Both the position numbers and the translations under genes were made by a program. Below the pieces are notes generated by a model. It was not told the origin of the DNA and did no database searches. It worked only from the letters and a program-made list of their open reading frames with translations. Below, one piece after another: positions 14,603 through 21,406 of a stretch of 46,355 bases of DNA. The stretch comes from a virus. Numbering within the stretch: position 1 is the first letter of the stretch; each line of letters starts with the position of its first letter. The stretch covers positions 1 through 46,355 of the IMG/VR virus record IMGVR_UViG_3300037245_000763; one strand, 5' to 3'.

Positions 14603-14654
14603 TAATGTCCTGCATCGAAAGGCTCATAGCTATTACATCGACAGCAGGACATCA
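14603..14654 (-). ncRNA. intergenic folded RNA element (early family, copy C)
   Basis: ATGTCCTGC (14605-14613) pairs perfectly with 14644-14652. One more wobble pair, valid only on the minus strand, and one further base pair extend the stem to 11 bp. The loop is about 30 nt. It lies between a stop codon and the next ribosome site. Confidence 0.6.
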
Positions 14655-14663
14655 AGTAAAACC

Positions 14664-14996
14664 TTAGCAGCCAGCGTTATATTCGGCCAGTTCCCCGGCG
14701 GTCTCATGGTCGCGTACCATGTCAAGCCAGAGTTCGGTTTCAGTGTCGCATTTGCCGCATACGTGCCACGCGACTTGTTTTTGATGCGACTCACAATCAT
14801 AATTTGGGCAAAATCTCGCGGCATCTTCGGCATCTTCCACGCTGGTCGATATCTCGCGGAGCCGCAGCCGCAAGTCTTCCACGTTCATGTGGTTGTCCGG
14901 ATAGCCGAATTTGCTGCTGTTCGCGTAGTCTTCCAGCAGTTTAAAACCAGCTTTCATGAGACTATTCTCGAGTTCCAAACGTAAGATATAATTCAT
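14664..14996 (-). CDS. zinc-ribbon hypothetical protein
   Basis: The product has 110 residues from the ATG at 14996 after AAAGGCGAATT; the longer frame to 15134 covers the folded leader and part of the preceding gene. The N-terminal half is helical. The C-terminal half holds C-x4-C and H-x-C-x2-C (CPNYDC, WHVCGKC), a likely zinc site. Confidence 0.7.
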   Translation of the reverse strand: MNYILRLELENSLMKAGFKLLEDYANSSKFGYPDNHMNVEDLRLRLREISTSVEDAEDAARFCPNYDCESHQKQVAWHVCGKCDTETELWLDMVRDHETAGELAEYNAGC

Positions 14997-15023
14997 AATT
15001 CGCCTTTCGGTTGAGGTTAATTC

Positions 15024-15078
15024 AAGACTAAATCCGTGTAAGCCCACGGCATCCGTGAGCTTAGGCTGATCGAGTCCT
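15024..15078 (-). ncRNA. intergenic folded RNA element (early family, copy D)
   Basis: The apical 10-bp hairpin TAAGCCCACG/CGTGAGCTTA (15039-15048 with 15054-15063) has one mismatch on the plus strand that becomes a G-U pair on the minus strand. An outer 6-bp helix (15024-15029 with 15073-15078) and an ATC/GAT pair enclose it. Its architecture and flanks match copy E at 15326-15379. Confidence 0.7.
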
Positions 15079-15295
15079 ACCATTTGAGCGACTGCATGGT
15101 ATGGATACTGTCGGCCAAATCCTTCGTGGCCCATTTGTCCGGGCTGTCAAGCTTCTGGCTGCCAGCCTGAATATGGAGCGCAACCACTGTTGCCGCTTGG
15201 CCGTCTGTCCAGCCCTTCGCAACAAGAAATTTCTCGGCATCAATTCTGTCCATGCCCTGCATTGCCATTGCCCACTTAAATGAAAATCCTATCAT
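15077..15295 (-). CDS. small hypothetical protein
   Basis: The product has 72 residues and looks helical (IDAEKFLVAKGWTDGQAATV), possibly a UBA- or HTH-like bundle, but I cannot assign it. ACGAAAGGAAATAATC precedes the start. Confidence 0.65.
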   Translation of the reverse strand: MIGFSFKWAMAMQGMDRIDAEKFLVAKGWTDGQAATVVALHIQAGSQKLDSPDKWATKDLADSIHTMQSLKW

Positions 15296-15325
15296 GATTA
15301 TTTCCTTTCGTTTCGGTTAGTTGCA

Positions 15326-15379
15326 AGATTAAATCCATTCGAAAGCTTAGTTGCCTAAGCCTTCGCGTTGATCTAATCT
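15326..15379 (-). ncRNA. intergenic folded RNA element (early family, copy E)
   Basis: An 11-bp apical stem CGAAAGCTTAG/CTAAGCCTTCG closes a loop that is GCAA on the minus strand (a GNRA tetraloop). The single A/C mismatch on the plus strand is a U-G pair on the minus strand. The outer AGATTA/TAATCT helix and inner ATC/GAT pair match copy D, with a T-A to C-G exchange between the two copies. Confidence 0.72.
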
Positions 15380-15380
15380 G

Positions 15381-16022
15381 TTAATGTATTGGAAACACTA
15401 TGTTTCGGCCATCGTGTTTCTTGCAGTAATTGCACACGCTGCAATCCGCAAGGCATACGGTGTACTTTTTGCCGTTCTCCGTGTACGTTCCCTTGTGTGA
15501 CTTCCCGGCCAGCACTGATTTAGGTCGTGCTATCGCTTCGCCGTTATTCCCGGCAGTGTGTCCACTTCCCTTGACTGAAAAACTGTTGATTTTGCCGAAG
15601 TTTAAATCTTTTCGTGCGGTGTACCCATAAATAAAGACTCCCGTACATGCTCGCACGTAGTCGGCAACTTTCGCCAGCTTTTCGACACATAGTTGACTGT
15701 AAAAGTCACCGGACTCATTAAAGCGCACGTATGAGATAACACGCTGTTTTTTATTGCGTTTATTGATGATTGCAATTAGTGCGGTGGCAATATCCCGGGA
15801 GCTTGTTTTCAGCCAATACGCCGCTTGGCGCTGGCGATAGGGCAGACAACCCGGATAAATTCTTTCAGGTTTCGCGGCATAACACTTTTTGCCAAGCTTG
15901 CAGAACCCTCTGATTTTACTCGGACAATACGCTGCTGAACCCATGTTGAAAATTAGCGTGTCGGTGCCAATTTTACTGTTTCCCTGGCTCACTTCGCATC
16001 CGTTATTCTTGAAATAAGGCAT
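15381..16022 (-). CDS. cysteine-rich protein, phage GP88-like family
   Basis: The product has 213 residues and is the first gene after the non-coding region, so it is probably expressed first. The pattern is CPS...GFCKLGKKCYAAK, then a helix, then YVRFNESGDFYSQ and a YGYTARKD strand, and a C-terminal CLADCSVCNYC cluster. This is the pattern I associate with the GP88 family of phage and plasmid proteins of unknown function. The conserved cysteines could bind zinc or an iron-sulfur cluster. CGAAAGGGAAAAATC precedes the start. Confidence 0.75.
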   Translation of the reverse strand: MPYFKNNGCEVSQGNSKIGTDTLIFNMGSAAYCPSKIRGFCKLGKKCYAAKPERIYPGCLPYRQRQAAYWLKTSSRDIATALIAIINKRNKKQRVISYVRFNESGDFYSQLCVEKLAKVADYVRACTGVFIYGYTARKDLNFGKINSFSVKGSGHTAGNNGEAIARPKSVLAGKSHKGTYTENGKKYTVCLADCSVCNYCKKHDGRNIVFPIH

Positions 16023-16108
16023 GATTTTTCCCTTTCGGTTTGAAGGTTAAATTCAAGTAATTCGATAGGTTAATTAATTGGAGTTAACTTTCAAAATTGT
16101 GCTGGACT

Positions 16109-16283
16109 CCGTTTTTTGGCTTCGCAGTATTGCCGCCGTTTCCTGCCGCCGGTTATTTCGCGCCGTTTGGTGCTCTGTGCTTAAACTGTGCTACCCGGTG
16201 GCCTTTTGTTTCCGCTGGCTGTAAAGTTTTTGCGGAGTCCGTTTGCGCGATTTTAAGATTGTTTCCGTTTTATGCCGCCGTTT
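16109..16283 (-). repeat. cluster of AAACGG hexamers
   Basis: AAACGG occurs six times on the minus strand (plus-strand CCGTTT at 16109, 16136, 16163, 16239, 16265 and 16278). Two copies belong to a longer repeat GGAAACGGCGGCA. The stretch directly precedes the first early gene. Confidence 0.6.
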
Positions 16284-16466
16284 CCGGCGCGACGTTCCGT
16301 GATCGCATCTTGGGTATGTGCGAATGCCATGCCAACTATTAAAATAAGATGCAAATAAATATGCCAACATGCCGTCAACCCCCGGAAACAGTGGCTTGAC
16401 AGTGATTAAAATAAGTTGAAATTAATTAATATCATTAAATAATACATGCCAAAAACCACTGAAATA

Positions 16467-16544
16467 GTGACGTAAAATGTCACCTTTGACGAAAATTGTC
16501 AAATTGAGCACGAAATAACGATTATTGACTGACAATTATTGTCA
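16467..16544. promoter_or_regulatory. three TGAC-N7-GTCA palindromes (operator-like)
   Basis: TGAC and GTCA flank exactly seven A/T-rich bases at 16468-16482, 16487-16501 and 16530-16544. The first extends to GTGAC/GTCAC and the second to TTTGAC/GTCAAA. Equal spacing in three neighbours points to a dimeric binding protein. Confidence 0.6.
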
Positions 16545-16980
16545 AGAGGTTAACCGGCTGCTGCCCAAATAGTTCAAGATAATGAACCGTTTTAGGAATT
16601 GAGCACGAAATGAGGTTTAAAATAATGAACCGATTATTGATTTGAGCACGAATTGAGGTTTAAAATAATGAACCTCTGTTTCCAGCCTTCGGGATATCCA
16701 GCAGCCAGCAGCCAGCAGCAGCCAGCAGCAGCCAGCAGCAGCCAGCCGGTAGGATATCCAGCAGCCAGCCGGTAGGAATAGCGGTCGATATCCAGCAGCC
16801 AGCAGCCGGTTAACCAGCAGCCAGCCGGATGTTAATTGCTTGTTGGCTGCAGCCCTTTAATGGAGAGCTATATTGTAGCTGCATTATAGCTGCTGTGTGT
16901 GTGCTGGCTGTGTGTGTGCCTGGAATATAAAAAATATAGATAATAGAACGAATAGACAGAAACAAATAAATTGAGCACGA
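16504..16980. repeat. iteron-like TTGAGCACGA repeats
   Basis: TTGAGCACGA starts at 16504, 16599, 16642 and 16971. The middle two belong to a 43-base unit that also holds GAGGTTTAAAATAATGAACC; an extra ATAATGAACCG lies at about 16579. Such units occur at replication origins and at genome ends. Confidence 0.65.
16692..16830. repeat. CAGCAGC-rich short tandem repeats
   Basis: Runs of CAGC and CAGCAGC are punctuated by three copies of GATATCCAGCAGCCAG (from 16693, 16753 and 16787) and by CCAGCCGGTAGG twice. The repeats have no fixed spacer length, so this is not a CRISPR array. Confidence 0.75.
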
Positions 16981-17182
16981 TATATAATGATATCAGACAA
17001 GGTGCAATGTATATTCGTAACGATATCATATACTTGGCGCGAGGTGTCGTAATTAATTGAATGAGATCAAAGCAAAAACCACTTGAAAAAGGAACGGAAA
17101 CAAACGGACGGGCGCAAGGGGGAAAATCCTGCGTCTTGATAGTACGATACCCTAACAGAAATTGTTACTAAAAATTTTATCA

Positions 17183-17258
17183 TGGAGCCGGTGGGAGGAA
17201 TCGAACCCCCGACATGCGGCTTACAAGGCTGCTGCTCTGCCAACTGAGCTACACCGGC
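17183..17258 (-). tRNA. tRNA-Thr (TGT)
   Basis: The 76-nt minus-strand sequence has acceptor GCCGGTG/CACCGGC, D stem GCTC/GAGC, anticodon loop CTTGTAA and T arm GGGGG-TTCGATT-CCTCC, with CCA encoded. The anticodon stem GCAGC/GCCGC has one A-C mismatch. It stands alone beside the non-coding genome-end region. Integrating phages often carry tRNA sequence as an attachment site, so that role is possible. Confidence 0.88.
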
Positions 17259-17285
17259 AGTTTACAATAGGGGAATACATGCGGT

Positions 17286-17322
17286 CAACATCCCGTCAAC
17301 CCCACGATACCGTGGCTTCACA
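17286..17322. repeat. imperfect direct repeat, copy 2 (copy 1 at 16365-16401)
   Basis: The 37-base sequence starting CAACAT-CCCGTCAACCCC and ending GTGGCTTCACA matches 16365-16401 at about 29 positions. The two copies bracket the repeat-rich region and the tRNA-Thr gene. Confidence 0.5.
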
Positions 17323-17382
17323 TCAATGGCGTATAAACCCCTTAGGTTAACCCTCATTGGCCCTGAGGGAGTTCGACAAACT

Positions 17383-17413
17383 TGTGGAGACGTGGTTTAC
17401 CACGCTCTCCACA
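17383..17413. repeat. strong hairpin beyond the last gene
   Basis: TGTGGAGA-CGTGG pairs with CCACG-C-TCTCCACA with one bulged base. No T run follows in either direction. It lies between the last gene (17464) and the tRNA, near a second stem CCCTCA/TGAGGG at 17351-17369. Confidence 0.6.
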
Positions 17414-17463
17414 GGCAGTCGGATAAGGTTATAAATAAAATTCGGTCGAGTGCGTACCGGGTG

Positions 17464-17757
17464 TTATGCGCTGAAGTATCCACCGATCCAACCAATGCCG
17501 ATAATGGCAATGACGATCAGGCCACCAATGACGATGTACTTTCCGTAAGCCTTGAAGAACACCTTGGCTTTACCGGCAAGCTCTTTGGCTTCGGCAAGTT
17601 TGCCATTCAGTTCATCAATGGCTTCCAGGTATTCCTTTTCAATCTTGGCAGTTGCTTCGGTTCCGGCTTCTACCAGGGAAACATACGTGGTTTCGACCTT
17701 AAGTCGGGCGATGTTGACGGCTTCCTTCGCGTCATCTCGCAGTGATTTCATGCTCAT
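17464..17757 (-). CDS. coiled-coil protein with C-terminal membrane anchor
   Basis: The product has 97 residues: a helical, charged N-terminal 65 residues (coiled coil likely) and one transmembrane helix (YIVIGGLIVIAIIGIGWIGG). AAAGGAGATTATTAAC precedes the ATG. It is the last gene of the virion block and is transcribed from the third 23-mer. A lysis-accessory role is possible but not shown. Confidence 0.75.
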   Translation of the reverse strand: MSMKSLRDDAKEAVNIARLKVETTYVSLVEAGTEATAKIEKEYLEAIDELNGKLAEAKELAGKAKVFFKAYGKYIVIGGLIVIAIIGIGWIGGYFSA

Positions 17758-17758
17758 G

Positions 17759-17953
17759 TTAATAATCTCCTTTCGCTTCTTCTTTATAATTAGGGTTGGG
17801 GTTTAAGATGTGAGACGGGGCGCTGGCCATTTGACGATATTCCTTCGATTCAAATTGACGGAGAGCCTGTTTGCCGCAGGAAGGACAACGGGTTGCTGAC
17901 AAGCAAGAGGATACATGGTGAGAGCAACGGCGGCATCGGTAGGTATAAGGCAT
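17759..17953 (-). CDS. FmdB-like small zinc-ribbon protein
   Basis: The product has 64 residues. CRRC and CPSCG form a zinc ribbon after an MPYTYRC start, very like the start of FmdB-type regulatory proteins. ACGGAGCCTACC precedes the ATG. It lies next to a second ribbon of the same type (17978-18256). Confidence 0.75.
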   Translation of the reverse strand: MPYTYRCRRCSHHVSSCLSATRCPSCGKQALRQFESKEYRQMASAPSHILNPNPNYKEEAKGDY

Positions 17954-17977
17954 GGTAGGCTCCGTGGTGGGATAAAA

Positions 17978-18256
17978 TTAAGCTCGGTCGTGGTGATCGA
18001 TCGCTTTGGTTTCGACCTTCGATGAACTGAAGGTGTGGCCTGAGGTCTCGTTGGTTTCTCGGTTGCGGCTCGGAGTATCAATGAAGTTCAGCCCGTATCC
18101 AGAAGCGGCTCTGAAGCCTTTGATCTTAAAGCTGGCAATGGTTGGGAGTTTGTAAGTCTGCGCTCCACAGTTCCGACAAGGCACATCGTCTTCAAATTTA
18201 TAAAGACCCTCGAAGGTATGCAGACAGGCAGGACATTCGTAATCGTATAAAGGCAT
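17978..18256 (-). CDS. FmdB-like zinc-ribbon protein
   Basis: The product has 92 residues. The MPLYDYECPACLHTFE start and CRNCG second knuckle are typical of the FmdB/CxxC-CxxC-SSSS family. The start at 18256 follows GAGGAAATCAAA; an upstream in-frame ATG lacks a ribosome site. It is the first gene after the third 23-mer promoter candidate. Small FmdB-like proteins are frequent in T7-like phages, with unknown role. Confidence 0.8.
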   Translation of the reverse strand: MPLYDYECPACLHTFEGLYKFEDDVPCRNCGAQTYKLPTIASFKIKGFRAASGYGLNFIDTPSRNRETNETSGHTFSSSKVETKAIDHHDRA

Positions 18257-18358
18257 TTTGATTTCCTCTCTCTCAGGGTACATAAGGGATATGTTGTTAG
18301 GGTGAGGTAAGTCCTAAGCTAAGGCTTACAGTTAACATATAGTTATACTTTCGGCTGC

Positions 18359-18381
18359 CTTGTACTAAACGTGGGGGGAAT
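18359..18381 (-). promoter_or_regulatory. candidate phage promoter, copy 3 (after terminase)
   Basis: This 23-mer is identical to those at 9662-9684 and 40860-40882, and it lies between the terminase stop and the FmdB-like gene. It shares TTG directly upstream and AAGTATAAC about 10 bases downstream with the 40860 copy, so the conserved unit may extend beyond 23 bases. Confidence 0.7.
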
Positions 18382-18393
18382 CAACTTGTATAA

Positions 18394-20133
18394 TCATCTC
18401 CGGTGGTTATCACCCCCTCGCCCCCGGCTCTCGTTGAAGCTTGAGCCAAGCTGTGCTTTCATAAATGATTTCAACTCCTTATCTACTTCTCGCTTCTCCC
18501 ACTGTTTCTTGCTCCGAATCGCATCTTGTGCTAATGCGTCCAACCAGTATCGTACCATAATTGCTAAGGCATCGAGACGATCATCATGCTTCAGTGCGCC
18601 TTTCTCTCGCGTGAGCCGTGTCATTTGATAGAACAAGGAACGGTTAAGGTCTTCATCCACCACTTCAATATCCTTATCGATCACGCTTCGGTCAAAGATA
18701 AGTCGGTGCTGATTGAGTGGTGGCTCGAGTGTATCGATAATACGAAGCTCCTTCTGGGTTTGGTGGCGTACTTCTTCAATAGAACAAGGGTGCCACTTTT
18801 GTAGAATGGGTTGAAATAGCTTTGTGAACATCCCATCACCAAAGTTGGATTCGATGATGATATGATTTATGTCGTGTCGTTTCGCTATCTTAGCTAAGAA
18901 GTTTAAAGTGGTGTCATCATAGCCGCCGGTCAAGCCCCCGACTTCGGGAACCCAAATGTTACCATGCAGCATGTAGCCGATAGCGTAAGCAGTCTCATCT
19001 GTACCCCGGCCAGCAGGATCGATTGCCATTGCCTTGCCGGTGTATTCAGTCCACTGCTTCTCATCGAAGTACATTGGGCCATACCATTTGTCACCCGTAA
19101 AGCCAACATTCCGAATATCTCCAAGTAGTTGCTGGCCACCGGAGCCATACGAAATGGCAACCGGAGCCTTGTCTCGGTGTACGGAAGTCACAATGATATC
19201 AGCAGTCTTCAAGGGATACTTTAAAGCATCACTCAAAGAAGTATCCAACATGAACTGCAGAGCGAAGGCAGATTTGCCATACGCTGCTTCCCTGTCAGAT
19301 AGGTCAGCACCATCGAACCGTTTTGGATCGGTAGGCTCACCAGTGATCGCTGACGTGGTTTTCAGGGTGTTTGCTATGGTTGGGCATAGCTGACCCCTAT
19401 AAATATCATCCTGCATCACCTGAGGGAATCTGGCTGGCCAAATACGTCTCTCGTAGCCACGCTCCACCAGCTTATTGTAAATGGACTCCTCGGTTTGCGG
19501 AGTTCCCAGGTAAGTGATCTGCCCGGTGTCCGGCATCATAATGGCTTCAAACTCCATTGCCGTCTTCAGCAGCTTCTCGCGCAAGTCCTGAGTCGCTGAG
19601 TTATTTGGAACCTCAACATCATCGGCCACAACTTCATCGGCTCGAGAGCCAGCTAACTGGCTGAATATACCCAGGGATTTACATGAGGGTGCATGGGCGG
19701 CACTGGCCGGTCGCACATCAAAGGAAGTCTTGGATGATCGATCGCCAAGCCCCTTGTCAGGCATTAAGTACTGTAATATCGGGAACTCCTGAATGATCTT
19801 TAAAGTAAAGGTTGTGAAATCATCAGACCGCATCTTGGATGCCGACACCACAAGGATTCGGTAATTGCATTCCTTATACCAGCACCAAGCGCAGTAGACT
19901 GAGGTAATCCATGATTTGCCAACGCCACGGAATGCCTGGATAATCTTACGTCTCCTGGCCTTTTCCAGCGGCTTCTGGCTTCGGTGACTCCAATCTTGAA
20001 GGTAGTCAGCGATTGCGTATTGTACTTTGGTGGGCGGCGGCAAATGTAATTGATTCCAGCTATATGCAAGGAACTTCTTAAAGTCAGCCTTTAAGTCTGC
20101 TTCGTACCACCCATTATAAATTGCTCTCTCCAT
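18394..20133 (-). CDS. terminase large subunit (T7 gp19-like)
   Basis: The product has 579 residues (T7: 586). The ATPase domain has Walker A FRGVGKSW (residues 68-75), close to FRGIGKSF of T7. The C-terminal nuclease half has candidate metal-binding acidic residues in MAIDPAGRGTDETA, IIIESNFGDG and KHDDRLDALA. It packages DNA and cuts concatemers. It is the last large gene, as in T7. An ATP-dependent motor acting at the portal is established for the family. Confidence 0.95.
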   Translation of the reverse strand: MERAIYNGWYEADLKADFKKFLAYSWNQLHLPPPTKVQYAIADYLQDWSHRSQKPLEKARRRKIIQAFRGVGKSWITSVYCAWCWYKECNYRILVVSASKMRSDDFTTFTLKIIQEFPILQYLMPDKGLGDRSSKTSFDVRPASAAHAPSCKSLGIFSQLAGSRADEVVADDVEVPNNSATQDLREKLLKTAMEFEAIMMPDTGQITYLGTPQTEESIYNKLVERGYERRIWPARFPQVMQDDIYRGQLCPTIANTLKTTSAITGEPTDPKRFDGADLSDREAAYGKSAFALQFMLDTSLSDALKYPLKTADIIVTSVHRDKAPVAISYGSGGQQLLGDIRNVGFTGDKWYGPMYFDEKQWTEYTGKAMAIDPAGRGTDETAYAIGYMLHGNIWVPEVGGLTGGYDDTTLNFLAKIAKRHDINHIIIESNFGDGMFTKLFQPILQKWHPCSIEEVRHQTQKELRIIDTLEPPLNQHRLIFDRSVIDKDIEVVDEDLNRSLFYQMTRLTREKGALKHDDRLDALAIMVRYWLDALAQDAIRSKKQWEKREVDKELKSFMKAQLGSSFNESRGRGGDNHRR

Positions 20134-20174
20134 CGTTCAATTTCTCCTTTCGTACAGTTTTCGTGAACAAGAAA

Positions 20175-20390
20175 TTAGTGTACAGTAGGAAATTCTCCAA
20201 TATCTTCCTCAGTCACATTGTCCACTTCGTGCGCCGGGATATCTGTCTTTTTCCCATTGCCACGATCGTTGATCAAAACGTCAATCTTCAGTTTCGTTTT
20301 GTCAGCCGGAGTTTTTAGCTCAGGGTCAGTCAGGTCATTGATCACGGACTCCCTGATTTTCTTACGTTCTTCTTCGGTTAGGTCTAACAT
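20175..20390 (-). CDS. putative terminase small subunit (T7 gp18-like)
   Basis: The product has 71 acidic, helical residues. The pieces INDLTDPELKTPA and VTEEDIGEF resemble ADLSDHERRSPQ and LTDDDIYTL of T7 gp18, and the position directly before the large subunit fits. T7 gp18 is 89 residues, so this is short. AAAGGAGAG precedes the start. The assignment is an inference from weak similarity plus position. Confidence 0.5.
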   Translation of the reverse strand: MLDLTEEERKKIRESVINDLTDPELKTPADKTKLKIDVLINDRGNGKKTDIPAHEVDNVTEEDIGEFPTVH

Positions 20391-20412
20391 TTTATTATAA
20401 CTCTCCTTTCCA

Positions 20413-20520
20413 TTATTGCCACATCCTTACCGCGACAATTATTAGCAACAGGCTGCCGGAAATGCCGATCGCCCAGAAGCTTCGTATGAGCCATTTGGCT
20501 ATCCAATCTAAAATTTCCAT
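20413..20520 (-). CDS. 35-residue membrane peptide
   Basis: The frame starts in a TAATG overlap with the preceding tiny gene. After a short aromatic N terminus it has one hydrophobic span (AIGISGSLLLIIVAVRMW). It lies where T7 has lysis accessory genes between the tail fibre and terminase genes. Confidence 0.55.
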   Translation of the reverse strand: MEILDWIAKWLIRSFWAIGISGSLLLIIVAVRMWQ

Positions 20521-20603
20521 TATGGGCCACCCGGTGTCGGTTTGTTTCGCTCAGGTGGACTCCCACCCGGCGAAGGTTTGTTGAATACTGTTTCGTCACT
20601 CAT
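20520..20603 (-). CDS. 27-residue proline/glycine-rich peptide
   Basis: The frame is linked by TAATG overlaps at both ends and follows GGGGATGTCA. It contains the motif NKPSPGG and its near repeat NKPTPGG. No membrane span, signal or cysteine is visible. Expression is plausible from the coupling but not proven. Confidence 0.45.
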   Translation of the reverse strand: MSDETVFNKPSPGGSPPERNKPTPGGP

Positions 20604-20818
20604 TATGACATCCCCTTATATGCTGCCGCAATGGCAGATAGAACGGCAGGAACGCCAATCCCTAATCGTTTAAGCCATGACACATTCGTTTCGAGCTTTG
20701 CAACTCTCGCTGGTATGTCGGCTTTCACTTCCCGATCAATGTGAGCATCCAAGGTTGTCTTGATGTGCTTGGTGCGCTCGTCTAATCGGGCCAATATCGT
20801 TTCTGCACTTTCAGCCAT
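20603..20818 (-). CDS. small coiled-coil plus membrane-span protein (holin-like / XhlA-like)
   Basis: The product has 71 residues: a charged coiled-coil part, then one hydrophobic helix near the C terminus (LGIGVPAVLSAIAAAYKG). The layout matches XhlA-type haemolysin/holin accessory proteins. The position after the tail genes and before terminase matches the T7 holin gene 17.5. CAGGAGAAAGTC precedes the start. Confidence 0.65.
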   Translation of the reverse strand: MAESAETILARLDERTKHIKTTLDAHIDREVKADIPARVAKLETNVSWLKRLGIGVPAVLSAIAAAYKGMS

Positions 20819-20839
20819 GACTTTCTCCTGTTATAGTTT

Positions 20840-20897
20840 GGGGGCTTAGGGTATATTAAACTACCCGGAAGCCCCCGGAAGGTACATTATAATGTAC
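20840..20897 (-). other. two strong inverted repeats ahead of the holin-like gene
   Basis: GGGGGCTT/AAGCCCCC (20840-20847 with 20869-20876) encloses GGGTA/TACCC. A perfect 16-base palindrome GTACATTATAATGTAC lies at 20882-20897. No T run follows. The layout resembles the folded gaps of the early block but is not clearly homologous. Confidence 0.6.
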
Positions 20898-20925
20898 GTT
20901 AATTGGTTACTAAATGATTAGCCAA

Positions 20926-21402
20926 TTATTTCTTGTTCTTTTTCACGTAGTTGCTCGGAAGGTCACCTTTCGATTTCAAGCTGTCGATTGCCAGTTTGAA
21001 CATTTCGTCAAGGATCAGGGTGTCAGTCCGAATTACCTCGTCCATCTCAGCCTGTCTGATATCCGTTATGATCCAAGAGTCGGTATCAATGTCAAACGTA
21101 TGATCCGGAAATTCCTTGGTGATTGCAGCAGACGCGACCACTGCCAAGCGTGACTTCAGGTGAGCCATAACTGCATATTCTGACACGTTCTTTATGGAAA
21201 AGCAGTTGTCCGGCGTGTCGATAGCGTACACATAAAGTTCCCGGCTCGGCTCGTAAGTCAAGCTGAAAAGGTTTTCCGGTATCGCTATGGCAAACTGTTG
21301 GGCAAATTCATCCCTTGTCCATCCACAAGCAAAGCGTCCAAAATCCTTGTGCTTGGTGTCCTCGTAAAAGACATCTTGTTCAGTTAATTCAATGAGTTTC
21401 AT
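20926..21402 (-). CDS. hypothetical protein next to adhesin
   Basis: The product has 158 residues and is acidic alpha/beta with no recognised family. It lies directly downstream of the collar-domain adhesin, a usual place for a fibre-assembly chaperone, but I see no chaperone motif. GAAAGGATAATAAA precedes the start. Confidence 0.7.
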   Translation of the reverse strand: MKLIELTEQDVFYEDTKHKDFGRFACGWTRDEFAQQFAIAIPENLFSLTYEPSRELYVYAIDTPDNCFSIKNVSEYAVMAHLKSRLAVVASAAITKEFPDHTFDIDTDSWIITDIRQAEMDEVIRTDTLILDEMFKLAIDSLKSKGDLPSNYVKKNKK

Positions 21403-21406
21403 TTTA

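Larger units (their letters stand above)
16023..17182. other. 1.16-kb non-coding region, probable genome end and early control region
   Basis: I see no credible gene on either strand. In map order it separates the last genes (after terminase) from the first early gene, which is where T7-type genomes have their ends and host-type promoters. It contains hexamer repeats (16109-16283), three spaced palindromes (16467-16544), iteron-like repeats (16504-16980) and CAGC-rich repeats (16692-16830). A clear sigma-70 promoter on the minus strand could not be fixed by eye. Confidence 0.7.

Noticed and set aside
16097-16342. 81-residue plus-strand frame in the control region
   Set aside because: It needs a TTG start without ribosome site, is the only plus-strand candidate in the genome and covers the AAACGG hexamer cluster; the aromatic, Cys-rich sequence looks like chance translation.
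16692-16830. CRISPR-like array
   Set aside because: Repeats are CAGC-type micro-repeats without regular repeat-spacer structure and with no cas genes.
17041-17180. possible small gene next to tRNA-Thr
   Set aside because: Stops occur in every frame on the minus strand and no ribosome site is visible.
20384-20599. 71-residue minus-strand frame between holin-like and terminase genes
   Set aside because: It is a shadow of two coupled smaller genes (20520-20603 and 20413-20520), which have TAATG links and clear composition.
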